Positions 1 through 8,799 of a stretch of 64,000 bases of DNA are shown piece by piece. The notes under the pieces were generated by a model. The model searched no databases and was not told the DNA's origin. It was given only the letters and a program-made list of their open reading frames with translations. Source of the DNA: Marinobacter sp. BGYM27 (lineage in GTDB: Bacteria; Pseudomonadota; Gammaproteobacteria; Pseudomonadales; Oleiphilaceae); assembly GCA_025153445.1 (NCBI GenBank), contig JANZNS010000004.1:62001-126000 (forward strand), in the 5' to 3' direction. How positions within the stretch are numbered: position 1 is the first letter of the stretch; each line of letters begins with the position of its first letter. The translations under genes and the position numbers were made by a program.

Positions 1-2210
1 GCATCACCCCGGAACAGATTATCGACTATCTGGCATTGGTCGGCGACAAGGTCGACAACATTCCCGGCGTTGACAAATGCGGGCCTAAAACAGCCGTTAA
101 ATGGCTGGAGTCCTACGAAACCCTCGACAACCTGCTCGAGCATGCCGACGAGATCAAAGGCAAGATTGGCGACAATCTCCGTAGCGCGGCTGAACAACTC
201 CCTCTGAGCAAAGAGCTGGCCACCATCAAAACTGACGTTGAACTGGAGTTCGGCATCCGTCAGTTAACTCACGAAGCGCCAGACAACGATAAGCTACTCG
301 CCATGTTCCGGGAAATGGAGTTCAAGTCCTGGGTTGCAGAACTGGAACAAGGCGCCACTGCCAGCAGTGATGACAGCGAGCCGACACCGGAGATTCCTGA
401 GAAGCACTACTCGATCATCCTCGACCAGTCGGAACTGGACAGCTGGGTCAAGCGACTCAATGATGCCGACCTGTTTGCTTTTGACACCGAAACCACCAGC
501 CTCAACTACATGGATGCTGAAGTCGTGGGCGTATCGTTCGCCATACAACCCGGTGAAGCGGCATACGTGCCATTTAGCCACGACTACATGGGAGCCCCGG
601 AACAACTGGACCGGAACAGCGTACTGGCCCAACTCAAACCACTGCTTGAGAACCGGGAAAAGAAAAAAGTCGGGCAAAACCTGAAGTACGACAAAAACGT
701 GCTGGCCAATCACGATATCAGCCTCGACGGCATTGCTGAAGATACGATGCTGGAATCTTATGTACTCAACTCCACCGTGACCCGCCACGACATGGACAGC
801 CTCGCCCTGAAATACCTCGGTGAAGCAACTGTTTCGTTTGAGTCGATCGCGGGCAAAGGCGCCAAGCAACTGACCTTCAACCAGATAGATCTGGAGCAGG
901 CCGGACCCTACGCTGCAGAGGATGCTGATATCACCCTGCGCCTCCATCAGGCACTGCGCCCCCGACTCGCCGCAGAGGGAAAACTCGCCTCAGTTTACGA
1001 GACCATCGACCTGCCGCTCGTGCCAGTTTTGTCCCGCATGGAGCAGCGCGGGGTGATGATCAACGCCAGTACATTGCGAAACCATAGCCAGGAGCTGGCC
1101 GAGCGCATGGCTGAGCTGGAGAAGGCCGCTCACGATGAAGCGGGTGAAACCTTCAATCTTGGCTCGCCAAAACAGTTGCAGGCTATTTTCTATGACAAGC
1201 TTGGCCTGCCGGTTATCAAGAAAACGCCAAAAGGCGCTCCTTCGACAGCGGAGCCCGTGCTGCAGGAGCTGGCGCATGATTATCCGTTGCCGAAGCTCAT
1301 TCTGGAGCACCGCAGCCTGAGCAAGCTGAAATCCACCTATACCGATCGCCTGCCGGAAATGATCAACATGCGCACCGGGCGGGTGCACACATCTTACCAT
1401 CAGGCGGTCACCGCAACGGGCCGGCTGTCGTCTTCGGAACCCAATCTGCAAAACATCCCGATTCGGTCCGAGCAGGGTCGGCGTATCCGTCAGGCGTTTG
1501 TTGCCCCGGAGGGCTACCAACTGGTGGCTGCCGACTACTCGCAAATTGAACTGCGTATCATGGCCCACCTGTCCGGCGACAAGGGACTACTGAAAGCATT
1601 TGCCGAAGGACAGGATATTCACAAGGCGACCGCCGCTGAAGTATTTGGCGCCAGCCTCGACGAGGTCACGTCCGATCAACGCAGAAGCGCCAAAGCGATC
1701 AACTTCGGTCTGATCTATGGCATGTCCGCTTTCGGCCTGGGACGCCAACTAGGTATCGCGCGCAAGGTGGCGCAGGAGTATATCGACCTCTACTTCAACC
1801 GTTATCCCGGCGTGCTGAAATACATGGATGATATCCGTGCCCGCGCCCACGATCAGGGCTTCGTGGAAACCCTGTACGGACGCCGGCTCTACCTGCCTGA
1901 AATCAATGCCCGCAACAAGCAGCTCCAGCAAGCCGCGGAGCGCACGGCCATCAACGCGCCGATGCAAGGCACAGCAGCCGACATCATCAAACGCGCGATG
2001 GTAACGGTGGAAGACTGGTTACTGGACAGCCACCCCAACGATGCCCGCATGGTGATGCAGGTTCACGACGAACTGGTGCTTGAGGTAAAGGCCAGCAAAG
2101 TGGATGAGGTGATTGAAGGCCTCACTCAAAGAATGTCTGGCGCCGCCGAGCTTGAGGTCCCTCTGCTGGTGGAAGCCGGCGTCGGCGACAACTGGGACGA
2201 AGCCCACTGA
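1..2210 (+). CDS. polA: DNA polymerase I (5' end outside window)
   Basis: Repair and Okazaki-fragment polymerase. The reading frame is open from the left edge of the window, so the gene is cut at its 5' end and most of the N-terminal 5'-3' exonuclease is missing; what remains starts in the helix-hairpin-helix (VDNIPGVDKCGPKTAVKWL). The proofreading-type 3'-5' exonuclease follows and keeps its acidic residues (FDTETTSLNY, later YAAEDADITLRL). The polymerase part has motif A (AADYSQIELR), motif B (RRSAKAINFGLIYGM) and motif C (QVHDELVLEV). All three activities therefore look intact, apart from the part not visible. It ends just before a short GC-rich inverted repeat. Confidence 0.98.
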   Translation, partial: ITPEQIIDYLALVGDKVDNIPGVDKCGPKTAVKWLESYETLDNLLEHADEIKGKIGDNLRSAAEQLPLSKELATIKTDVELEFGIRQLTHEAPDNDKLLAMFREMEFKSWVAELEQGATASSDDSEPTPEIPEKHYSIILDQSELDSWVKRLNDADLFAFDTETTSLNYMDAEVVGVSFAIQPGEAAYVPFSHDYMGAPEQLDRNSVLAQLKPLLENREKKKVGQNLKYDKNVLANHDISLDGIAEDTMLESYVLNSTVTRHDMDSLALKYLGEATVSFESIAGKGAKQLTFNQIDLEQAGPYAAEDADITLRLHQALRPRLAAEGKLASVYETIDLPLVPVLSRMEQRGVMINASTLRNHSQELAERMAELEKAAHDEAGETFNLGSPKQLQAIFYDKLGLPVIKKTPKGAPSTAEPVLQELAHDYPLPKLILEHRSLSKLKSTYTDRLPEMINMRTGRVHTSYHQAVTATGRLSSSEPNLQNIPIRSEQGRRIRQAFVAPEGYQLVAADYSQIELRIMAHLSGDKGLLKAFAEGQDIHKATAAEVFGASLDEVTSDQRRSAKAINFGLIYGMSAFGLGRQLGIARKVAQEYIDLYFNRYPGVLKYMDDIRARAHDQGFVETLYGRRLYLPEINARNKQLQQAAERTAINAPMQGTAADIIKRAMVTVEDWLLDSHPNDARMVMQVHDELVLEVKASKVDEVIEGLTQRMSGAAELEVPLLVEAGVGDNWDEAH

Positions 2211-2226
2211 TCGCGCCCACCCTTTC

Positions 2227-2252
2227 CAGACCGCCTCGTCAGGGGCGGTCTG
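2227..2252 (+). terminator. Hairpin after polA
   Basis: Perfect 9-bp inverted repeat CAGACCGCC / GGCGGTCTG with an 8-nt loop, starting 17 bases after the polA stop. No T-run follows, so it may only be a weak terminator or an RNA 3'-end stabiliser. Confidence 0.5.
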
Positions 2253-2477
2253 CATCAACTACTTGAGTGCAAAATACACGCGCCATGCGTCAAGTTTGTG
2301 CACATCCATCCGAACTCCCTCCACTTCCCCCCGATTATCCAACTGTTTGAAAGCGGCATAGTTTTCGCTTTCCTATTGCTGTCGACAAACCGCAGCGACA
2401 CCTTTTCTGCGGAAATTGTCATGTCGTGACACGCGTGTGACGAGCAATCAGCACATGCCAGAGAAAGAGGTGGGAAG

Positions 2478-2870
2478 ATGATGACACTCGCAGCAGAGCG
2501 CAGCTGGCTACTCGACAGAGGACTTCTGAAACTGGTCCATCAATGCCGCAGGCTGATACTGGCAGAATTCGGCATCAAGGTTCATCTGACGGACGAGCAC
2601 CTGCAATCGCAGCTCGCCGCCTATGCAAAAAAATCACGCTCACCCCAATTGAGCAACGTCTGGGAAGAGCTCAGGGAGAAGCTTCAGAATAATGGGGAGA
2701 CACAGGAACCGCAGACGACAGTCCCAAGAAAAATGTACCGCGGCCAACCGGTAGAGAGTAATGAACCGGGACATGCCGGAATACACGATGAACGGGGTCA
2801 GGAGGATTCTGCATCCGGGCGCACCCGCACCATCACCTACCGCGGGCAGACAATTGAAGTGCCGGTCTGA
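2478..2870 (+). CDS. Hypothetical protein with two YRGQ motifs
   Basis: 130-residue protein that I do not recognise. The start is supported by a purine-rich AGAGGTGGGA just upstream; a second ATG follows immediately. The N-terminal ~75 residues look helical and charged; the middle is hydrophilic and low in structure. A short motif occurs twice in the C-terminal half, KMYRGQPVE near residue 76 and TYRGQTIEVPV at the very end, which resembles the YRG core of the small DUF4278-type proteins (weak resemblance, from memory). No signal peptide or membrane segment. It stands alone between polA and the oppositely oriented porin gene, so context gives no function. Confidence 0.7.
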   Translation: MMTLAAERSWLLDRGLLKLVHQCRRLILAEFGIKVHLTDEHLQSQLAAYAKKSRSPQLSNVWEELREKLQNNGETQEPQTTVPRKMYRGQPVESNEPGHAGIHDERGQEDSASGRTRTITYRGQTIEVPV

Positions 2871-2912
2871 GTAAGGACTAGTGAGACGGTTTACGGCGGG
2901 ACATAAACGACA

Positions 2913-2955
2913 AAAGCAGTGAGCGCAAGGCCTGCCGACCCGCGCTCACTGCTTT
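2913..2955 (-). terminator. Intrinsic terminator of the FadL-type porin gene
   Basis: Perfect 14-bp inverted repeat (AAAGCAGTGAGCGC / GCGCTCACTGCTTT) lying 22 bases after the stop of the minus-strand porin gene. Read on the minus strand the stem is followed by TTTTGTCGTTT, as expected for a Rho-independent terminator. Confidence 0.85.
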
Positions 2956-2977
2956 CAGTTACAGCGTTACAAGCCGA

Positions 2978-4381
2978 TCAGAATGCTTTGCTGATCTGGA
3001 CCGCTCCGCCCCAACTATCGACTTCATAAGTCGCTGAGTAGCTGGCATTACCTGCGGCAGGCTGATCATCAACGGTGTATTCCTGCTCGTTGACATCAAC
3101 GTCATCAAACAACAACATGCCGGCCGCTACATCAACAGTCCAACCACTCGACAGATTCGCGTATTGAGTTCCCAGGGTGAGCCAGTGGCGGTCTGTGGAC
3201 GGGATACGCGCCGTACGGAAATCCGAGTTTACCGGCGACTGATCAAAGGCATAACCGGCCTTGAATGCCCAGGCGGGGGTTGCCTGCCAGATGGCACCCA
3301 CGTTGGCCTGCCAAGTATCTTCCCAGTTTTCTGAAACGTGCCCGACCAGATCATCCTGGCCGTACTTGGGGCCACCAAGGGCAGAGATGGAACCGTTCTC
3401 TTCTTCGCTCACTACATCCAGCGCCTCGAAACGGCTCCACTTGGCCCATGTCGCGCCAGCCAGAAGAGTGACCGAGTCGGTCAACTGATGGCGAACGCCA
3501 AAGGTGATGCTTTCAGGAATCTCGATCGGCACCATCACATCTTCTTTAAGTGTCGCAAAATCGAAGTCAAGGCCGGTGGAGGTAACCGTTGGCTGAGGCA
3601 CATTGGTGAGCGTTGCATCACCTTCCAGCTCAAGCCGGGTACCTGTCTGACCGGACACACCGATCTGGGTTGAATCCGTCACTTCCCACAGGAAACCCGC
3701 TGTGAAGGTAACGCCCACATCGTCACCCTTGATATCAACATAGCCGTCCTGGAAGCCCGGGCCGGCATACCCCAGTTGACGGGCCTGCGCCTCATTTGCG
3801 CTGTAATCCTGGAACTTGGACAGACGACCCTCTGCGTACATGATGTTCACACCAAAACCCAACGAGAATCCGTCGCCGTTGTTCAGGGCAATCGACGGGC
3901 TCAAGGCGATCGCCATAAGCTCGGTCTTGTCAGCAAAATAACGACCTACAAAGTCATCGTCGTAGTCTGCCGTCAGTCCGTATGGCGCATGCAGACCAAA
4001 ACCGATATCAACAGTGTCGTTGACTTCATGGGTCATAAAGAAGTTAGGCAATACGGCAACCGGCACCAGATCACCGCCATTGGAGCCCTGGACCGGCGCA
4101 CCCACCGTATCTGTCGCGCTCGCCGTTTCACTTTTCGCCTCGGCAGAGATATCAAGCACAGACGCGCCAAAGGACATATTGGTGCCCGAAAGCTGGCTCA
4201 TACCGGCTGGATTGAAGTAGACCGTAGTGGCGTTTTCCGGGTTAGCAGCAGTACCCGCGTTCGCGGTACCCATTGCACTGGCGCTCTGTTCATTCAGGGC
4301 GAAACCACCCGCAAATGAAATGGCAGGCACAACGAGTGTGGCTGCAAGAATGGCCTGGGACAAGCGATTGTTTTTGTACAT
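2978..4381 (-). CDS. FadL/OmpP1/TodX family outer-membrane transporter
   Basis: Outer-membrane beta-barrel for uptake of long-chain fatty acids or other hydrophobic compounds. The 467-residue product begins with a signal peptide (basic start, hydrophobic stretch, cleavage expected after ...ISFAG) and the mature protein starts with the family hallmark GFALNEQSASAMGTANAG. NPA motif YFNPAGMS follows, and the C-terminus ends in an aromatic residue (AVQISKAF), typical for BAM-assembled barrels. Length fits the FadL family. Single-gene unit with its own terminator and an upstream region carrying palindromes. The exact substrate (fatty acid versus hydrocarbon) cannot be read from sequence. Confidence 0.93.
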   Translation of the reverse strand: MYKNNRLSQAILAATLVVPAISFAGGFALNEQSASAMGTANAGTAANPENATTVYFNPAGMSQLSGTNMSFGASVLDISAEAKSETASATDTVGAPVQGSNGGDLVPVAVLPNFFMTHEVNDTVDIGFGLHAPYGLTADYDDDFVGRYFADKTELMAIALSPSIALNNGDGFSLGFGVNIMYAEGRLSKFQDYSANEAQARQLGYAGPGFQDGYVDIKGDDVGVTFTAGFLWEVTDSTQIGVSGQTGTRLELEGDATLTNVPQPTVTSTGLDFDFATLKEDVMVPIEIPESITFGVRHQLTDSVTLLAGATWAKWSRFEALDVVSEEENGSISALGGPKYGQDDLVGHVSENWEDTWQANVGAIWQATPAWAFKAGYAFDQSPVNSDFRTARIPSTDRHWLTLGTQYANLSSGWTVDVAAGMLLFDDVDVNEQEYTVDDQPAAGNASYSATYEVDSWGGAVQISKAF

Positions 4382-4436
4382 AAGAATTGATTCTCCACCA
4401 TTAGTCTAAGGCCGCGGAGTATACGCACGCCTGGAG

Positions 4437-4504
4437 TTTGGCCTCAAATGCCAAACCAACCTATTAGCAATGCTAACTATAAGACAATGAACATTCGACA
4501 GTAA
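4437..4504 (-). promoter_or_regulatory. Putative promoter and operators of the FadL-type gene
   Basis: On the minus strand a good -10 (TATAGT, 4481-4476) lies 17 bp from a poor -35 (TTACTG, 4504-4499). A 13-nt palindrome TTAGCAATGCTAA (4464-4476) would overlap the transcription start, and a second inverted repeat TTTGGC-N7-GCCAAA sits at 4437-4455. Two palindromes at the start site suggest a repressor, as is common for fatty-acid uptake genes; the regulator is unknown. Confidence 0.35.
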
Positions 4505-4589
4505 TCGTAGGACCTGGAATCGAAAAGATATAGGGCGCTAAAAGCGACGCACAGGAAGGAGTAACGCATGGAACGAACGGCAACGCGGT

Positions 4590-4624
4590 GGCTGAAACCG
4601 GTCAGAATGACACCGGTTTCAGCC
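4590..4624 (-). terminator. Hairpin downstream of pilU
   Basis: Perfect 13-bp inverted repeat GGCTGAAACCGGT / ACCGGTTTCAGCC with a 9-nt loop, 13 bases past the pilU stop. No T-run on the minus strand, so the termination strength is uncertain. Confidence 0.55.
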
Positions 4625-4637
4625 TCGGGACAGGGAT

Positions 4638-5759
4638 CTAGTCTTCCTGAATGCTCAGCTTATCAACCGTTGACGACAGCTTATCGGCGCCAGTCGCGTC
4701 TGCGCCCAACTTGATCATCAGGCGAAGGTCGTTGGCGGAATCGGCATGGGCCAACGCGTCTTCATAGGTAATCGAGCCGTCCGCGTAGAGGCGATAGAGC
4801 GCCTGATCAAACGTTTGCATGCCCAGCTCTGTTGATTTGGTCATCAACTCCTTGAGCTTGTGCACTTCGCCTTTTCGGATCAGGTCCTGCACCAGTGGCG
4901 TATTGATCAGCACTTCAATAACCGCCCGACGCCCTTTACCATCGGGGGTTGGTATCAACTGCTGAGCCACAATGGCCTTGAGGTTCAAAGACAAATCCAT
5001 CCAGATCTGGTTGTGCTGATCAGGGTGGAAAAACTGGATAATACGGTCCAGCGCCTGGTTGGCGTTGTTGGCGTGCAGTGTCGCGAGACACAGGTGACCG
5101 GTTTCAGCAAACTGGATCGAATACTCCATTGTCTGCCGGCTACGCACCTCACCAATCAGAATAACGTCCGGAGCCTGACGCAAGGTGTTTTTCAAGGCGA
5201 CATCAAAGCTCTCGGTATCAATCCCCACTTCTCGCTGGGTCACGATGCAGCCCTGATGCTGGTGCACAAACTCGATCGGATCCTCGATCGAAATAATGTG
5301 CCCCCGACTATTGCGATTACGGTGGCCGATCATCGCCGCCAGCGAGGTGGACTTACCCGTGCCCGTCGCACCGACGAAAATAATCAGACCCCGCTTGGTC
5401 ATCGCCAGGTCCTTGATAATCTCAGGTAATTCGAGATCATCCAGTTGCGGAATCTTGACCTCTATCCGCCGCAACACCATGCCGCACAAGTTGCGCTGGA
5501 AAAAGGCACTCACCCGGAAACGCCCCACGCCGCGGGCGCTGATGGCGAAGTTGCATTCGTGGGTTTCGTCAAATTCGGCACGTTGCTTGTCGTTCATCGC
5601 GCCATAGACAAACTCCCGGGTCTGCTCCGGCGTCAGCGCCGTTTTGGTGACCGGTAATACTTTCCCGTTGACCTTCATGCTTGGCGGCACGCCGGCCGTT
5701 ATAAAAAGATCCGATCCGCCCTTCTCCACCATGAGCCGCAGCAGTTTTTCAAATTCCAT
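4638..5759 (-). CDS. pilU: Type IV pilus retraction ATPase PilU
   Basis: Accessory retraction motor acting with PilT at the cytoplasmic base of the type IV pilus. The start is set at ATG 5759 (product begins MEFEKLLRLMVEKGG, 373 aa) because it has AGGTG five bases upstream; a GTG one codon earlier is too close to that site. GspE/PilT ATPase motifs, in residues counted from that GTG: Walker A GATGTGKST near 131-139, Asp box IEDPIE near 159-164, Walker B DVILIGEVR near 199-207 and His box LATLHANNANQALDR. The C-terminal extension beyond the PilT length, ending KLSIQED, is typical of PilU. It lies 53 bp downstream of pilT, probably co-transcribed. Confidence 0.97.
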   Translation of the reverse strand: MEFEKLLRLMVEKGGSDLFITAGVPPSMKVNGKVLPVTKTALTPEQTREFVYGAMNDKQRAEFDETHECNFAISARGVGRFRVSAFFQRNLCGMVLRRIEVKIPQLDDLELPEIIKDLAMTKRGLIIFVGATGTGKSTSLAAMIGHRNRNSRGHIISIEDPIEFVHQHQGCIVTQREVGIDTESFDVALKNTLRQAPDVILIGEVRSRQTMEYSIQFAETGHLCLATLHANNANQALDRIIQFFHPDQHNQIWMDLSLNLKAIVAQQLIPTPDGKGRRAVIEVLINTPLVQDLIRKGEVHKLKELMTKSTELGMQTFDQALYRLYADGSITYEDALAHADSANDLRLMIKLGADATGADKLSSTVDKLSIQED

Positions 5760-5812
5760 CACAACACCTGTTTGTCATTGTTCCGGCACCGATTGCCGCT
5801 GAGTCAAAATGT

Positions 5813-6847
5813 TTAGAAATTATCCGGCATCTTGGCTTTAGAACGTGCCGCCTCGCGGGTAATCTGGCCCTTCTGCAGCATGCGTTGCAGACACTGATCA
5901 AGGGTCTGCATACCAACGGCGCTGCCTGTCTGGATTGACGAATACATCTGCGCGACTTTGTCTTCGCGGATCAGGTTACGGATGGCCGACGTCCCTATCA
6001 TGATCTCGTGCGCCGCAATCCGGCCGCCGCCCACCTTCTTCATCAACGTCTGGGATATAACCGCCTGCAGTGATTCCGATAGCATTGAGCGCACCATCGA
6101 TTTTTCTTCTGCCGGGAATACGTCAACGATACGGTCAATGGTTTTCGCAGCGGAGGTGGTGTGCAGGGTGCCAAATACCAGGTGACCGGTTTCCGCTGCT
6201 GTCAGCGCCAGGCGGATGGTTTCAAGGTCACGAAGCTCACCGACCAGAATAATATCCGGGTCTTCCCGCAACGCTGAACGCAGCGCTTCGTTAAAGCCCA
6301 GTGTGTCCCGATGGACTTCCCGCTGGTTCACCAGACATTTCTTGGATTCGTGCACGAATTCGATGGGGTCCTCAATGGTGAGGACGTGCTCGTAGCGGCT
6401 GTCGTTGATGTAATCAAGCATGGCGGCGAGCGTAGTGGACTTACCCGAACCGGTCGGTCCGGTTACCAGCACCAGGCCGCGCGGCACCGAGGAGACATCC
6501 TTGAAGACCTGCCCCATACCCAGATCTTCCATCGTCAGAACCTTCGACGGAATGGTCCGGAAAACCGCACCTGAACCGCGATTTTGGTTAAAGGCGTTAA
6601 CCCGGAAACGGGCGACACCCGGCACTTCAAACGAGAAGTCAGTCTCAAGGAACTCTTCGTAGTCCTTGCGCTGCTTGTCATTCATGATGTCATAAATCAG
6701 TCCGTGGACATCTTTATGTTCCATCGGCGGCAGGTTGATACGACGCACATCCCCGTCAACCCGGATCATCGGTGGCAGACCTGCCGACAAGTGCAAATCC
6801 GACGCGCCCTGCTTCGCCGAGAAGGCCAGGAGTTCAGTAATATCCAT
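5813..6847 (-). CDS. pilT: Type IV pilus twitching motility ATPase PilT
   Basis: Hexameric ATPase that powers pilus retraction, hence twitching motility and DNA uptake. 344 residues, the usual length. Motifs: Walker A GPTGSGKST near 130-138, Asp box TIEDPIEFVH, Walker B DIILVGELRD, His box FGTLHTTSAAKTIDR, and the C-terminal AIRNLIREDK motif (the AIRNLIRE signature of PilT needed for retraction). ATG start with GAGGA seven bases upstream. First gene of the pilT-pilU unit; its promoter must lie in the 268-bp divergent region shared with yggS, which also contains an inverted-repeat element. Confidence 0.98.
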   Translation of the reverse strand: MDITELLAFSAKQGASDLHLSAGLPPMIRVDGDVRRINLPPMEHKDVHGLIYDIMNDKQRKDYEEFLETDFSFEVPGVARFRVNAFNQNRGSGAVFRTIPSKVLTMEDLGMGQVFKDVSSVPRGLVLVTGPTGSGKSTTLAAMLDYINDSRYEHVLTIEDPIEFVHESKKCLVNQREVHRDTLGFNEALRSALREDPDIILVGELRDLETIRLALTAAETGHLVFGTLHTTSAAKTIDRIVDVFPAEEKSMVRSMLSESLQAVISQTLMKKVGGGRIAAHEIMIGTSAIRNLIREDKVAQMYSSIQTGSAVGMQTLDQCLQRMLQKGQITREAARSKAKMPDNF

Positions 6848-6992
6848 TCATAATCCTCGGAAGGCTTTGTTCTTTTTCTCGAAACAGTCGCATGCATGAC
6901 CCGCCAGCAGCTTGGTTCGCCGGTGTTCAGTCTTGTCTCAGCGGGGAGTGCCAAGTCAGAATAAGTTCACGATCGACCAGAGAGCTCTATCA

Positions 6993-7110
6993 AACCTCTG
7001 AATAAGTCTATTGGCGACACAGCATCCCTTGAACGCCGCCCTTGCGAACACGCGCCTTGATTCCGCATGTCAGAGAGAGCCAGAATCACCACCAGACTTA
7101 TTCAGAGGTT
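6993..7110. mobile_element. MITE-like element with 17-bp perfect inverted ends
   Basis: AACCTCTGAATAAGTCT (6993-7009) is repeated exactly in inverted orientation at 7094-7110, 84 bp apart, in the pilT/yggS divergent region. The interior codes for nothing evident. Size and end structure fit a miniature inverted-repeat element; the ends loosely recall IS5-family termini. No target-site duplication is visible, so transposition is unproven. The alternative is a pair of divergent operator sites for one regulator. The right end contains AGAGG, which serves as the yggS Shine-Dalgarno. Confidence 0.45.
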
Positions 7111-7115
7111 CCTAA

Positions 7116-7829
7116 ATGCCCAGCATAGCAGACAACATCGGGGCCGTAACCCGACGCATACAAAAAGCAACAATGGCCGCAAACCGCCCTGCACAGAGCG
7201 TTCGGCTGCTTGCCGTCAGCAAGACCAGGACCCCCGACGAACTGCGTGAAGCCGCCGCTACAGGCCTGCGGGCATTTGGCGAAAACTACCTGCAGGAAGC
7301 CCTCGAAAAAATCGCCACACTGAACGACATTCCGGATATCGAATGGCACTTCATTGGCCCTATCCAGTCAAACAAAACCCGCGATATTGCCGAACATTTT
7401 GACTGGGTTCACAGTGTGGACAGGCTCAAGATCGCTCGCCGCCTGAGCGATCAGCGCCCCGAAGGCCTGCCTCCGCTCAATCTGTGCCTGCAGATCAACA
7501 TTGATGCGCAGGCCAGCAAAGCGGGCATTGCACCGGATGATCTGGCCGACCTGGCCGAAGGTATCCTGACATTGCCCAACGTCCGACTGCGCGGACTGAT
7601 GGCGATCCCGGACCCGGACCAGCCAGAAGACAGCCTGCGGGCGCGTTTTGCCGCACTCGCTACCCTGCTCTCCGAGCTTGGCACCCGCCATACGGAAGCC
7701 AATGAACTGGACACCTTATCCATGGGCATGTCAGGCGATCTCGAGCTCGCCATTGGAGAGGGAGCCACCTTTGTCAGAATCGGCACCGCGTTGTTCGGCG
7801 CGCGCGAACGGAAACCCGGGCAGGCATAA
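7116..7829 (+). CDS. yggS: YggS family pyridoxal-phosphate homeostasis protein
   Basis: PLP-binding protein that buffers intracellular pyridoxal 5'-phosphate and affects amino-acid metabolism; no catalytic activity is established for the family. 237 residues. The PLP lysine is K36 in LLAVSKTR; the family signature FGENYLQEALEK and the glycine-rich phosphate loops (SMGMSGDLELAI, VRIGTALFG) are present. The ATG follows AGAGG seven bases upstream, which lies inside the right arm of the inverted-repeat element. Next to proC and yggT, the widely conserved yggS-proC-yggT order. Confidence 0.96.
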   Translation: MPSIADNIGAVTRRIQKATMAANRPAQSVRLLAVSKTRTPDELREAAATGLRAFGENYLQEALEKIATLNDIPDIEWHFIGPIQSNKTRDIAEHFDWVHSVDRLKIARRLSDQRPEGLPPLNLCLQINIDAQASKAGIAPDDLADLAEGILTLPNVRLRGLMAIPDPDQPEDSLRARFAALATLLSELGTRHTEANELDTLSMGMSGDLELAIGEGATFVRIGTALFGARERKPGQA

Positions 7830-7899
7830 CCCGGGGCCAACCTGTTATGATCCGGACCAAAGAATCCCACACCATTCATCTGATTGACGGAGTTGCAGC

Positions 7900-8736
7900 G
7901 TGAGCACATCCCAGACAATCGCTTTTATCGGTGCCGGCAACATGGCCAGTGCCATCATTGGTGGCATGCTTGAAAACGGTTATAACGCCGAAAACATTTG
8001 GGTCAGCGCCCCGGATGACGATCATCTGCAAAGCATCCGCAAGCGGTTCGGCGTCAGCGTCACAACTGACAACCGTTACTGCGCCCAGCAAGCCGACGTT
8101 ATTGTGCTGGCAGTCAAACCGCAGGTCATGCGCAGTGTCTGCCAGGACATAGCACCGGTCGTACAGAATACCCGCCCTTTGATGGTATCAATCGCGGCCG
8201 GTCTGGAATCGGCTACGCTGGATCAGTGGCTGGGCGGCGGCCTACCTGTGGTGCGCGTGATGCCCAACACGCCCTCTCTGGTCGGCAAGGGTGCCGCCGG
8301 GCTTTACGCCACCGATGCTGTGAAAGAGACACAACGTAAGACAGTAACGGCTATTTTCGAAAGCATTGGCATCGCAGTCTGGGTTAATGAGGAAAATGAA
8401 CTGCATGCGGTGACCGCGCTGTCTGGTAGCGGTCCGGCATATTTCTTCCTGATGCTGGAGGCACTTGAAGAAGCCGCCGTCGCCAATGGCATAAAGCCTG
8501 AAACAGCCCGCAGCCTGGCGATCCAGACCATGGCTGGCGCCGCTGAAATGGCTCGACGTGGCCCGGATGAGCCGGCTCAGCTCAAACGCAACGTGATGTC
8601 GCCCGGCGGCACGACAGAGCAGGCCATTAAAACTTATGAATCCGGTGATCTACGCGGCCTGGTGCACAAAGCCTGTTCGGCCGCTTATACCCGCTCAGAA
8701 GAAATGGCAGTGGAGTTGAGCAAGGACGACAGCTAA
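7900..8736 (+). CDS. proC: Pyrroline-5-carboxylate reductase
   Basis: Last step of proline synthesis: NAD(P)H-dependent reduction of 1-pyrroline-5-carboxylate. 278 residues from a GTG start (MSTSQTIAFIGAGNMASAI) with GACGGAG upstream. N-terminal Rossmann fold with GAGNMA; C-terminal dimerisation domain with the ProC signature SGSGPAYFFLMLEALEEAA and the MSPGGTTEQAI motif. Separated from yggS by 70 bp, probably in the same unit as yggS and yggT. Confidence 0.98.
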   Translation: MSTSQTIAFIGAGNMASAIIGGMLENGYNAENIWVSAPDDDHLQSIRKRFGVSVTTDNRYCAQQADVIVLAVKPQVMRSVCQDIAPVVQNTRPLMVSIAAGLESATLDQWLGGGLPVVRVMPNTPSLVGKGAAGLYATDAVKETQRKTVTAIFESIGIAVWVNEENELHAVTALSGSGPAYFFLMLEALEEAAVANGIKPETARSLAIQTMAGAAEMARRGPDEPAQLKRNVMSPGGTTEQAIKTYESGDLRGLVHKACSAAYTRSEEMAVELSKDDS

Positions 8737-8799
8737 AAGCTGGAAATTGCTACATTTCAAACGCATTATTGACGCCGAAACCCGAGTACGGAGTAAACC

